Below are positions 11,601 to 23,200 of a DNA stretch of 64,000 nt, piece after piece. Source of the DNA: Branchiostoma belcheri (Eukaryota; Chordata; Leptocardii; Amphioxiformes; Branchiostomatidae). A program made the position numbers and the translations under genes. Each line of letters starts with the position of its first letter. Within the stretch, counting starts at the first letter, position 1. Under the pieces are notes generated by a model. That model was not told the DNA's origin. It did no database searches and saw only the letters and a list, made by a program, of their open reading frames with translations. The stretch is taken from assembly GCF_001625305.1 (NCBI RefSeq), contig NW_017804353.1, positions 1,995,494 to 2,059,493 of the forward strand, in the 5' to 3' direction.

Positions 11601-12372
11601 TTTCCCGTTGTGTGTTTGGTTGCAGGGAAGGTGGGAGAGGTGGTGTGGGCGTGTGGTGACCAGAGGTGATGGATGAGGAATGTGTCTTCTGCCGGCTCTG
11701 ACGAGACCTAATGGGGTGGAAACTCATTTCCCACGGCCGTGCGGAGAGGCGTGTGTGAGAACGTGTGAGGCTGGGCGGCAGAAGCTTGGGATTAACGTCG
11801 AGTCGCGAACCTAGGCCCTAACGACGTCAACCTGTCAGCGGTTGGACGTGCCTGTTTGGTTTAGTACGTGCGGTTTTAGTCACATGGAGCCGTCGGGACT
11901 TACTTCTGATAAGCCGCGACCAACAAAAATCGAACAATCGCGAGCATTCCACACCACCAAATGTTCGTCGCGACGAGTACAGCCGGCACGCTTAGATATC
12001 GATTGAAGCTTGCTGGGCACTCTTTGGGTGGCAGACAAGCATTAGCTCGGCGGTGAGCTATCTCACTGTTACTGTAGTGGCAGAACGGATTGAAATACTG
12101 CGCATCTAGATATCCTTATTGACCTGTAGGAAGCTTGGTGAAACAAAAACGGTACCGGGAACCAACGTACAGCTGTGTACTAGTGGATACAACAACTGGT
12201 TGTGAATAGTTGTGCTGTTACTGATACTATAACTCATCGCTTGGAAATCATCTGGCATCCTGTGCGTGAAACAAGTTTGCACAACTGTTGTTTGAACGGA
12301 GCTATAGCATCTCACCTGTGTGTGTTGATTGAAAGCAAGACTTGCGAATTGCTCAGCACTCAACTGTCCACA
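11601..12372 (+). promoter_or_regulatory. Upstream region and 5' leader of NGL-like gene A
   Basis: GC content rises here relative to the flanking desert. No TATA box is evident close to the start codon. A pyrimidine/G-T tract ending in TTGCAG at about 11625 could be a 3' splice site for a non-coding first exon, but this is unproven. The frame of gene A stays open upstream to a GTG at 12202, yet contains no ATG before 12373, so 12202-12372 is treated as untranslated. Confidence 0.3.
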
Positions 12373-14211
12373 ATGCTCAGGTCTGCAGTTCCAGGGACGT
12401 CCGTGGCTCTGATGGAGGCGCTGCTACTGCTTACATGGATGGTGCCGGAGCTGGTGGAGACCGTGACATGTCCCCGCATCTGTAAGTGCAGTGGCTCATT
12501 TGAAACCGTTTACTGTGGAGAGAGTGAGCTACTCAAAGTGCCGCGAGGCATTCCCACCATAGCACAGGTACTGAGCCTTCCTTATAATAACATCAGTAAA
12601 CTGACCAAGAACCAGTTTGTAACGCTGAGGCAGTTACAGACCTTACAGCTCGGATTCAACACCATATCGACAATAGAGGCAGAAGCTTTTAGAAATTTGG
12701 AAAATTTGCAAACGTTGGAGTTACTGAACAACAGATTATCGTCTGTACCAACGTCGTCGTTCAAGGCAATACCGGCTCTGAGGGAGTTGTGGTTGCGTGG
12801 CAACCCGATCACGTGTCTGGATGCGATGGCTTTCTATCCTCTCAGTAGTCTGAGGCTGCTGGATATAGGTGAGATGAGACAGCTTAAAGCTGTTTCTAAG
12901 GATGCCTTTGCCGGGCTATCTAGGCTGGTCTATCTGAATATGGCTGTATCTAACCTGGAAAGTGTGCCTTACCTCCAGTATCTTACAAGTTTGGAGGAGC
13001 TGGACCTGTCAGGGAACTCCATTCAAATGCTGAAATCTGGAGACCTTGTGGGTTTGAAGAGGTTGAAGAGATTATTGATGGTATCGACGAACTTGAGCAA
13101 AGTAGAATACAACGCGTTCAAGGATCTTTCGGAGTTAAGAGAATTAGACCTATCTTACAATAACCTGACACTTCTACCGCTGGGGCTCTTCTATCCGTGC
13201 TATTCGCTCAAGAAGGTCAACCTAGGTAGAAATCCTTGGAACTGCTCATGCCAGGTCACGTGGCTCGTCGACTGGCTGAGCACACATGTACAAAACAGGA
13301 CAGACGGGTCAGTAGGGACGTGCCAATATCCGGACAGCCTTCGTGGTAAATATCTGTTCGAGGTACAGTTCATGCTGATACAGTGTCCTCCTGTCAACGT
13401 TACCAGTCCAAATGTGGAGGTTCCAGAGGGAGACAGTGCCACAATGTACTGCAACGCTGGACAGGAGACTGCCGTCAGCTGGATGACCCCGAACGGTACA
13501 GTCATTAGGCACGGCTCGTACAAAGTCAGGGTCCGAGTCTTCAACGACGGGACCCTGAACATCACCAGTGTGACCATGAGTGACTCGGGTCTGTACAGGT
13601 GCTTGCCCCAGAAACCACCGGCCTACGCCGATAACGACCCGTTCACGACATTTCTGAATGTCCTACCGACCAACATTCCCCGCCGATGGACCATTCTAAC
13701 CAGTACAGATTTTCCGCTAGCCGAGGAACCTTTGGACACCAGTTCCATTAACGCCAATTTCTGCGCGTCGGTCACCAGAATAGATACCGGCGAGGAAGAC
13801 CGAAATTGGCGTAATGGGACGTCCTTAATCGATCAGCCGAATGGTACTTTTGGTCCTAATATCTTCACTTACCCTGGAGGTGACATCCTCAGACCGGGAG
13901 ACTACAACTTGAATGAGACGCCCCGCACCGACTACAAAAAGTATGTTATATCATCCATAGTGTCTATCCTGTCCTTCGGATTCTTACTTTGGACCGTGTG
14001 TTACTTGGGTGTGAAATGTTCAAAAGTACGAGAGAGGAGACAGCAGGAGAGGAACTATCAGCTACAGAAAAACTGCAACTCCACAAACCACCATCCAGCA
14101 ATAGTGGATCTCTACCAGATTCCGGAAGTAGAGAGCATCAGTCCCAGCAAGTCAAACTGTACCACGCTGTCTACGTTTAAAGATCCACCACCGATGGAGA
14201 CAATAGTATAG
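12373..14211 (+). CDS. LRRC4-like: LRRC4/netrin-G-ligand-like adhesion protein (gene A)
   Basis: Single-exon gene for a 612-residue type I membrane protein. Order: signal peptide (hydrophobic core 11-24); LRRNT cysteines C33, C37, C39, C48; nine leucine-rich repeats (about 66-278), including a longer fifth repeat with the LDIGEM word typical of NGLs; LRRCT with PWNCSC (C291, C293, C317, C338); one Ig domain (C360, W370, DSGLYRC ending at C410) containing WMTPNGTV, an NGL hallmark; a variable stalk; a membrane helix (about 524-547); and a ~65-residue tail ending ETIV, a class I PDZ ligand. N-glycosylation sequons include N73, N240, N264, N290, N308, N342, N374 and N396. Vertebrate NGLs bind netrin-Gs or LAR phosphatases and recruit PSD-95; the ligand here is unknown. 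The start is the first ATG in frame, with A at -3, and lies at the same distance from LRRNT as in paralogue B. Confidence 0.93.
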   Translation: MLRSAVPGTSVALMEALLLLTWMVPELVETVTCPRICKCSGSFETVYCGESELLKVPRGIPTIAQVLSLPYNNISKLTKNQFVTLRQLQTLQLGFNTISTIEAEAFRNLENLQTLELLNNRLSSVPTSSFKAIPALRELWLRGNPITCLDAMAFYPLSSLRLLDIGEMRQLKAVSKDAFAGLSRLVYLNMAVSNLESVPYLQYLTSLEELDLSGNSIQMLKSGDLVGLKRLKRLLMVSTNLSKVEYNAFKDLSELRELDLSYNNLTLLPLGLFYPCYSLKKVNLGRNPWNCSCQVTWLVDWLSTHVQNRTDGSVGTCQYPDSLRGKYLFEVQFMLIQCPPVNVTSPNVEVPEGDSATMYCNAGQETAVSWMTPNGTVIRHGSYKVRVRVFNDGTLNITSVTMSDSGLYRCLPQKPPAYADNDPFTTFLNVLPTNIPRRWTILTSTDFPLAEEPLDTSSINANFCASVTRIDTGEEDRNWRNGTSLIDQPNGTFGPNIFTYPGGDILRPGDYNLNETPRTDYKKYVISSIVSILSFGFLLWTVCYLGVKCSKVRERRQQERNYQLQKNCNSTNHHPAIVDLYQIPEVESISPSKSNCTTLSTFKDPPPMETIV

Positions 14212-17200
14212 CACATCATGCCTAATAAGATTAGATTTTTGTATTTAACTTAGGGACGACAATTTTGTACCTATTCGAAAACAGATGAATGACGCTGTAT
14301 TTTCAACATGTATCTAGTAGATGAAGCGGTCGGAAGCAACAATTGTAACTCTGTTGCTGTACAACTGATAGATAACGGTTGATAACTATGTATTACTTAC
14401 CTGTATGTTGAGGTGAAGTAATGATAAGAGGAAAAATCTGTTGAAAATGTAACAAGATATACAGGGATCTCCTTATATCATCAATGATTCCAGCTTCAAT
14501 GCTTGCACAAAATTTTTCCATTTCATTGTTAATTTTTTTCAAGGCTTCGGTACAGCAGCTAAATTACACTATTCTTTCAATAATGAAGCAGGGCTCGGAG
14601 TCCACACGCCAGTTAGTTTTCGTTGCTTTTATGAGTAACACAAAGTTAGGAATACCAATTCTTCAACACCTCCCTGCACTGCCACATAAATGCATTTGCT
14701 ATAGGGAGAACCCTGTAAGGTCACCGCTACTCCGACCTTGCTAGTCCGGCACCCTGTAAATCATTCTTCTTTTCACTTTGAGCGGCTTTCATAGGAGGTG
14801 AGGTGAGTACAATACGTCTCTTTTGCTCAGGCAACCCGGCAATTTCGCCGATCTGCGCTGCACATTAACTCCTGTGATACTTACAGTTGTGGATCACTGA
14901 CATGCATATTACCTACCTGTGAGGCACGGACTGGGGGATTTCAAGTCAAGTAGGAACCAGCAGAGTTCTCGTACAATTGAACATTGCAATTCCGTCTGAG
15001 AGCAAGATATTCAAATTCTGTTTCATATCACATTCGAGTATATACAAATCAGTTTCGTAGGTTGAACCTTATCTGCAATGCATTCAGTAGATCAAACTGG
15101 TGACACTTCTACTAATATCATACAGTCACTGTCACATGCTGATGGTATCCATTTCCATGCATCTTTTGTGGAGGACAAAGACGACTTCAAGGTCCATGTG
15201 ATTAGTAAGAAACCTGTGAGTCATCTTTGCTGTATGGATTTCTGACAGAAGGCCACAACACACTCCCATAACTCGTTCTTCTGATGGTTAACATACGTGC
15301 GGTGAACCCAAAGAGGGCTGACTATAGGCAACTTTATCTGCTTCATTCATTATCTATAGCAGATTCAATCTAGCGCAAGTCATGTCCTGCATATACATGG
15401 CGTCGCCCACGACACTATTACAGATTATAGAACAAGAGCGGGTACTCCTGTGTAATAACTTCACAGATAAATGAGCAGTTTCTTTAATAAAGAATAATAA
15501 ACAATGACTGATGTCTGTACCTGTACGACATACGGAAGCTTGCCTGCTCCCAGATGGCCCGAGTCAGCCTGCATCAATAAAGCCCTACCTGAAATGAGAC
15601 TATAAGAGGTCGACCTGTGTCCATCTCGTTCTCATTCATATCCACTCAGAAACTCATTTCGTCGGTGCGAGAGCCGAGCATGGCTTCCCGCAGGAGTGCA
15701 GTATTAATGCGTTTTTGCCTCTTAAAAGAAAATGCCTTTCTTTTAGATTGTTTATTGCTTTTTGGTTCATAAAAGCTGTTCTACCGACGTCGGGCAAAAC
15801 ATTTGCATCCGCGTTGGGAGAGCTCGAGAGAAAGGGCAACTTGCATATCTGAGGGACATCACAGAGACAAATCTAGTGGGGAAATATTATTGAGAAAACT
15901 TGTGAAACTTGGGTGCTTGTGTGCTGGCTGCTATATCTATGGATCTGACGAACACGATGAGTTAATATATTGATGGTATCTGTACAACGCAAACGTGAGA
16001 AAGTTTGATATCTGATGTAGAAATATTCATATGTCATTAGAATGGAAAGACGTGAATAAAGCTTCACCATGTACCATACATCATATATGGTATATATCTA
16101 ATATGTCATGAAAACAGATAAAGATCATGGAAGTTTTGTGAATATCTGACTACATTGCATAATATAATGTTGTTGCCATTCAGTGTTATCAAAATTCCAT
16201 CGGACAAGTCAGTATTAGTCATTGGTGGCACAAGGCGTGTAAGTTACTTTATGCGGCGTAAATTACGATAACAGCCAGAATGTAATCACAAGCCCACACA
16301 GCGGAGATGATATAGATTACGGTCCATGACCACGACAAGCTGTTCTTCTAATGACAATGCAGCTCATGTATGTCGTGTCCTGTAGCGGTTCATGTTCTCC
16401 TAAGATTGATGAAGTCTTAATAGGAAACAAGAATCGCCTGACGCATGTACTATCTGCTAGTCGTGTTCGCTTCAGGACAAACTAACTTCAGCTGTACAAT
16501 GTTGAGTCCCTGAATGCGACAGGCAGACAAGTCATTTCTGTGGCTGTGATATCGCCGTCCAAAATCAGTGTCATTTATATGGGTGCCAGCTATATAATAC
16601 TTTTCTCACCATGAAATATAAACGGATATCATTTTTGAAAAGATGAAAAACTTTTTGAGATAAAGTCCCAACGTTTCTCATTCCAGGGTAAGAAGAACAC
16701 AATATAAAAGCAGACGCCTGATTGATGGTTACTAAAAGCACTTCAGACGCCGCATTAGGTTCAAGACGTATCAAATTCATCTTCCTTTAAATAAAAAAAG
16801 ATACCTTTTACTTCGTGCTCTAGGTATCGATGTTAGGTGGTCATTGACCTACCTGACTATCATGAATACGCCAAGTACACATTACACAGCTGCCATTAGT
16901 AGATATGTGATCAATGGCGCCGGTAATTTCCAATGGCTGACGGTATAACTCAAACAGCAGGTACACTAACGTAACGAGGGCCTCGGATCGGCCAGGTTAA
17001 GTCTGGTCACTCCGTGGAAACATCGTTAAATATATATTAAACAGCGTCCATCAATTTGACATTGAACTGCTATTGCTATGATAATTAGATACACAGTTAA
17101 AAATCAATGACTTTCATTCGTAAGTACGTTATGTATAAACATAATGTGGAGTTTTGCTACAGTTTACACATGATTTTATCAGGTAGAATACGGGCAAATT

Positions 17201-20200
17201 TATATATATATAAAAAAGTTATTATATTCTGACTTATTCTTCAACAAACATTCTGATTCCGTATCTTGGTTACCATTTAGATATTCAACATTATACAATA
17301 CCGCCGATGAGGCGGTGCAATTGCCCCATATCAACCAATCGTTTGTCTATTATCTCGTGACTACCATGTACCAGAGACTTTTGCCGCAGGCTAAATAAGA
17401 TTGCCTTGCGTCTTTACTGATGTCTATTTTTGACAATCATGATTTTAGTTGCTCTCAGAAGCAGCTATACCGTGGATGTGGTGCAGATACAAGAAACATG
17501 TATCAGAGGTTCTACAGTGCAGGTGGTCTTTGATTGTCTATAAAAAGCCCGAAATTATGGATGATATAAAATGGAAGCCAAAACGACCCAACTGCCTGTG
17601 CAAGAGTCCTACAATAAAAACCAAATGTAGCTCGTTATGCAATTGATGGTTTACGATTATTTGCTAATGGTTGGAGAATCACAGTAAAAGAACGACATAG
17701 TATATCATACCCGGACGTTTTACGAATGTAATGTACTACAGGCAAGTAAAAATGCTCAAACTTCTTCTAGTTTCGATCAAGATCACGGCGACAGAAATAT
17801 TGACTGGGACGACAATAAGTATGTCAGGCCTCGAGGGACACAATTCGTCTGGAAAAAAAGGCCATTTTCAACGATCTTACAGTTAGGGGCAGTACTGGCA
17901 ATTTCCTGGCCTGGCACAGATTGGTAATCGATTGTTTTCTTGGAAGTCGATCTTTTCAGTATATAACTTGAACGGGCATACTTGAATCATGGCGTATCCT
18001 GACATGTATATTACCTATCATACTGGCGTTGATAAGGCTAGTGAAAAGGGTTAGAGGTGATGTGTATGCCTTTCTCCTCCAGTATCAAAGCATGTGTGTT
18101 GAAATGCATGGCACACGCTCGACGATCAAAAGGGAGAGGTACTCACTGTCACCTCTCTACCCACTGCAAACCTACAGGATTCTCCAGAGCCTTTAGTGAT
18201 TTGGCGACTTATGAAGCGGAAATCCCAGGCGATACACCCTGGAAATTATCCTTTTGAAAACCGTCCCCACTTTGATGTCTCCTGGCAACCGAGGATTACA
18301 CCCTGACCTGCCGTGTGATGATGTGCGTCATGGGAAAGTGTGAGCTGAATTCGGAAATACCAAATAAGGGGGTGCACATCTTCGCCAACAATGCCTCGAA
18401 ACCCTTAATTTTCCTCGGTGTGAAGGACAGGCTATGTTATGGAGAGATGTGATTACCAAGTTGATGAAGTCAAACTTGCTGTTGATATCAGTTCTACTTT
18501 GAGTGACCCCAATCCAGTCAAAGTTGCTGTTTCGATAATTCGAGCTTTAAAAGTTACGGGTTGTGAGGTACTGGGCGTCACAGGAAAAGACTTGTTTATT
18601 TTGGCACGTAAAAGGGTTAAAGCCATCGTGAGTTAGACCAAAGGTATTGGACGCTAGATTACTATAGGCCAGTTCGATTTCACGTTGCTTTGAGTGGTAT
18701 ATATTCAGTGAAAGGAATCAATAGCATCAGCGGTGACAGAACACCCCAATCTCATTGAACTGTCGATGTACGCTACGAGGAAAACCGAACGGGGCATCGG
18801 GGCAAGAAACACCTTATCAATTTTCTTAGGGTATTTCAGATAACACATAAGAGGACTGTCATTCGACAGTGAATTATTGATGTCAAGCATTGCTCGAGAA
18901 TCGTACGACGGAACCTTTATGGTTGTTACACGGTTGTTACACAGACGTCCACGAGAACATGTTCTAACTGACTTAAACTTGACCTCAACACGAGGAGAGA
19001 GAATCTGGAAATAGATTTAGACCTTTCGGTCGCAGTCAGGAAGATTGACCAGGTAATGGCAGACTGCCCAGGACACACATTACCAGATAGTCGCATGACA
19101 CGGCAGAGGATGGACTGTCCGTCAGGTCCCGGGAACTAAGCAGCAGTATCCTGGGAGTGGGCCGTACCAGGTTAACGCCGTAAATTATGGCTATCCCAAG
19201 AATGCATTCAGTACACGGCAATCGCACGGTGCATGTGAGACCGCCCCTTACCAGCACGGATGAGCAAAGTTAAATTGATGCGTGGCTTTATCAAGGATAG
19301 AATATTCAAGAGAGCCAACCCTGTTCCCTCCACCCGAAGGGGTACAAGTGAAGGCGCACTTAGATTGCGGTTAGGTCTTCAAAGGTGCAGTCACGGTGAT
19401 TGAAAACTTTTGATCAAAGTTGCACTTCACTACTGCATCCCTCGTGCCAAGGCTTTTATCTATCGTGGCTGAGATCCAAGAGTTTGCTGCATGAGCATTC
19501 CATCCCAGTGGAGCTAATGTCTGTGTGTTCCTCGGCCAGAGTACGTCGTGCTGTTAATTGCCTACCTAGTACTTCGGAACGGATCTAACATTAGCGGCGC
19601 GTGTTGGAAATATAAATCAATAAACCACTGAGCAAGACCTTTAGATGATAGTGTTTGTGTAGGCAAACAGTCTGTCCCTTTGCCGTTGTTAGATAATCGG
19701 GCTCCTTTAAGTTCTCTTGGCCTTGGCCACCTTTGCATGTTTGTATTGCTTATACACCGAGCAATTTGTCACTATAGTGCTTTAGTCTAAGATGCGAGAA
19801 AAGTGCCTTTTAGCAAGCAATCTACTTCAGCTTAGCTTTTAGCGGTTTCTCTAATGGACGAACACGCGGTGCATTCATTGAAGATAATCATCATCTCACC
19901 AGCCTTTGATGAATAAATGTCTTCATAAGAAAGAAAGAAGCCTGGGGCAGACATGAAGGCTGTAAGGATTGATTACACAACAAGCATATCAAACATCTTA
20001 CTGTTCTTGTCTGAGGAACTCTGCATGTAATCCATATATTGAAATACAACACACTACACTAACATAAAACTAACGACGCAGGGAAGAGAGGGTATATGAA
20101 CATTGATTACCCGAAGGATCAGCGTGAATATCAATAACAGACGACATTTCATGCGTATATTGACAATTTGAGTGCTAATTTGTAAAAATAGACTTAGTTA

Positions 20201-23200
20201 ATCAGGTCATTTCAGGTAACACGCCACTCTGGATTTGGAGTAATTAGTACTAGTTCCACAAAACAGAAACATGAAACGTACTAGATTTACCAATAAGTGA
20301 GTACACATCGCTATGATACTAGTACTTCAAGCTGGAAATATGACGCATTGTTCAATTTTGTTCAATGACATACAGTCGTTATCCACACGTTATAACATTT
20401 GCTACACACACTACCATTCCCACTCTCTCAGACACAGTGCGTCAAATGCATGTCTATGATAACGGGCTTCCATTTCCTGGTGATCAGTCAAAGCTTCCAT
20501 TTGCAATGCTAACTAATAGTGTTATCACTAAATGCTATTTCGACGTCCCTTACAGAGAAAGCAGTCAGAGATTGCTTGATGTAGACATGGGTTGATACGC
20601 AATTACACTTCATGATCCGACAACTTGAAGGACCTTCCCTTTCCCCGACCGACTCAATCTTTCTGTACCGCCATAGGCACAACACTTCTAACCGTTCGGT
20701 GTAGCCTGGGTGTCTGGTACAAATCCCAACATTGCATTACGCTGACGTACTTTGATATAGCCCTTTCCGGTTTCATACTGATTATATCAATGTGTTTAAT
20801 GTGTCAGGCTCTGGTCCCTCTTTCCCTATGGTTGGATGCGGTATTTCGTCGTATTTTTATATCCTTCGACAGATTGTAACAACATTGTGTGGCATGGTTG
20901 TCAGTAGATTCAGATATACTTGGATAACGTGTTGGTTTTGTAGTATTTTAGCCCGGCCCTAGGCACTGTAATGTTCTGTGGTCCGAACCGTGGAAAGGGA
21001 CAATTTAGCTGAAATGTGTTTTCCTCAGCGATAAGAACATAGCGACTCAAACGCACGTTACTCAAACCTGATGTATGTACTAATATGTAGGAAATGAAAG
21101 TGTCACAGATGTAGCAATTCTCCCAGTAACTTGGAAAAATAATTGGGCCATAACTTTGATGCATTATAGCTATCGGCTATGGCGGTTATCATTTACACGG
21201 AATGTTGAATGGTAACACTGCTGAGCAAGGTGAAGGATGCCTTACCTTTTAGTTTTGAGGGAATAATAAACAGAGGGACTTTGGACATATTCGCATCGAT
21301 TTTATTTTACTGATAGTATCACTGAACGCTAGAGGCAAAAAAGAGAAGCTTAGCATCACTTGGTGCAAAATCAAGAGTAGACCACACAACAACAACCAAC
21401 AGTTGTTTTTTTTCCAATAGGCAGGCCAGTAATAATACCCCCAGAACTGAAGAACGCGACAGTTGATGGGCGACCAAATATGAAACTTGAAACTTAATTC
21501 TCTAAGTACCATAAAAGATCGGTTTCGAAGATCAATACTTAAGCAAAACCGACGTACAGGAAGACAGACTGCGCCAACTGGGCTGAACTTCATCGACAAA
21601 TTACGCAGACTGGTTTATGGTAGACACCGTAAATTAATCACTGTCCAGAAATCAATGAGAGAAAATGGCCGACTCGTCGATTGCTTGCGAACTGCAACAG
21701 TGTCCACAGACAGGTCCAGAACATTGGCATGAAAACACATATAGATCGTCTTTGGTGCCTAGCGGAGTACTTAATCCATGTGTTGCACACACTCTTCGTG
21801 GGGTCAGTTCACTCTGTGTACATTAATTCAATTCGAAGTCATTTCACTATACGATTATTTCGTATTGCATAATTTCAAAGTGCTCAGCCCTTATCACAAG
21901 GAATATAAATTTAAAACTTGACCATCAAGGGAGACTGCAACTCTGCCTATGGAAAATCAAGTAATTGGGGATTGTAATAAGCGTCTAGTAGCAGTATCCT
22001 TATTTGTGTGACGATTTACTGTCAACCTACAGCCTTCCAATAAAGATGATATTGGTATTGGTAATGAAAATTAGAATTAGAATTAGCATCGTCTTCTGAA
22101 TGGCCAGGATATGATCTTTACTGTGTCATGTCCTCATAACTTATTTCATCTTAAAATATGTCTCATCTGAAATTCAAACGCAAGTCATTCTATGTGACGA
22201 AAGCAGACCCTTCAGTTACTTGCCAACGGCATGAAATTTGAGATTATCGATTTCCAATAAAATCCAAGACAGTTTACAGCTTGTATTAATTTTATACTTT
22301 GTTTTAGGACGTTTCAAAGTAAAAAAAAAAACATAATTATCTTTTGACCACCAAGTCTTGACTTATGAGCCAGCTTTTCGCTAGAATTAGAAGTTAATGT
22401 GATTTAAATACGAGTCTTTGACCATTTAAACAATGAAGTGAAACCAGTGACCCGACGTTGTGCGTTTGACGACTGCACGTCGCCCGTGGCGTCTGAAGGA
22501 TAACCAGAACATCAATACGACGTCCCGTCTGTGCGAGCAGATACGGACTGCCGAGGGCTCATCAAACCAGCGGACAGATGGAAATGAAGTGTGCAGCTCA
22601 GGCAGTGGACAGGTCGAAGCTAAGTTGTTCTCCAAGACTGGCTTCATGATTCACTGTGATTGGAGTAGATGGAGGTGTTAATGACTTCCCATTAGGGGTG
22701 ATGCCTGGTGACAAATGCTGTAGATTTCCAGAGAATGTATCTGTCTCTCGTGCAGGTATACAGCCAAGACGATAGACCAAAGGGCACCACTAAAATGCTC
22801 TCGAATTTCAGCCTGCACGATAGATAAACAAGACCATCAAGAAGGAGAAAAGGCGGCGTGAATGTTGGCGTTTGATAACCTGGTAGTAATGCTTTCTGTG
22901 GGGGCGAGTATCCAGCAATCTTTCACTTCTGCAGATGTAGGATCAACCATGGATGGTACAAGTACGCTGACCGGATGATTACCGGTACATCAGCGAGTTA
23001 AAAGCCCCTAAGTATGAGAGGGCTGAGGTCCACAGTTGGCTATTGGCCTCCTAGGTCATTGGCTAATACCACAATAAAAGTATATATATATTCTGCTGCA
23101 GGGCATGTAGAGGGTCTGTTAATGCGATGGGCAATTTGAGTGCTTCCCGTCAAACTCTGTAGTATTCAGAAACGACTGCAGGTATATTACATGGGCTTCT

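Noticed and set aside
13200..13577. 125-codon minus-strand frame inside gene A
   Set aside because: Antisense shadow of the Ig/LRRCT coding region.
12373..14211. Gene A as a LINGO or AMIGO homologue
   Set aside because: LINGO has more LRRs and a different C-terminus, AMIGO has six LRRs. Nine LRRs, the LD(I/L)GE word, (W)(I/M)TPNGTV and the PDZ end fit NGL/LRRC4.
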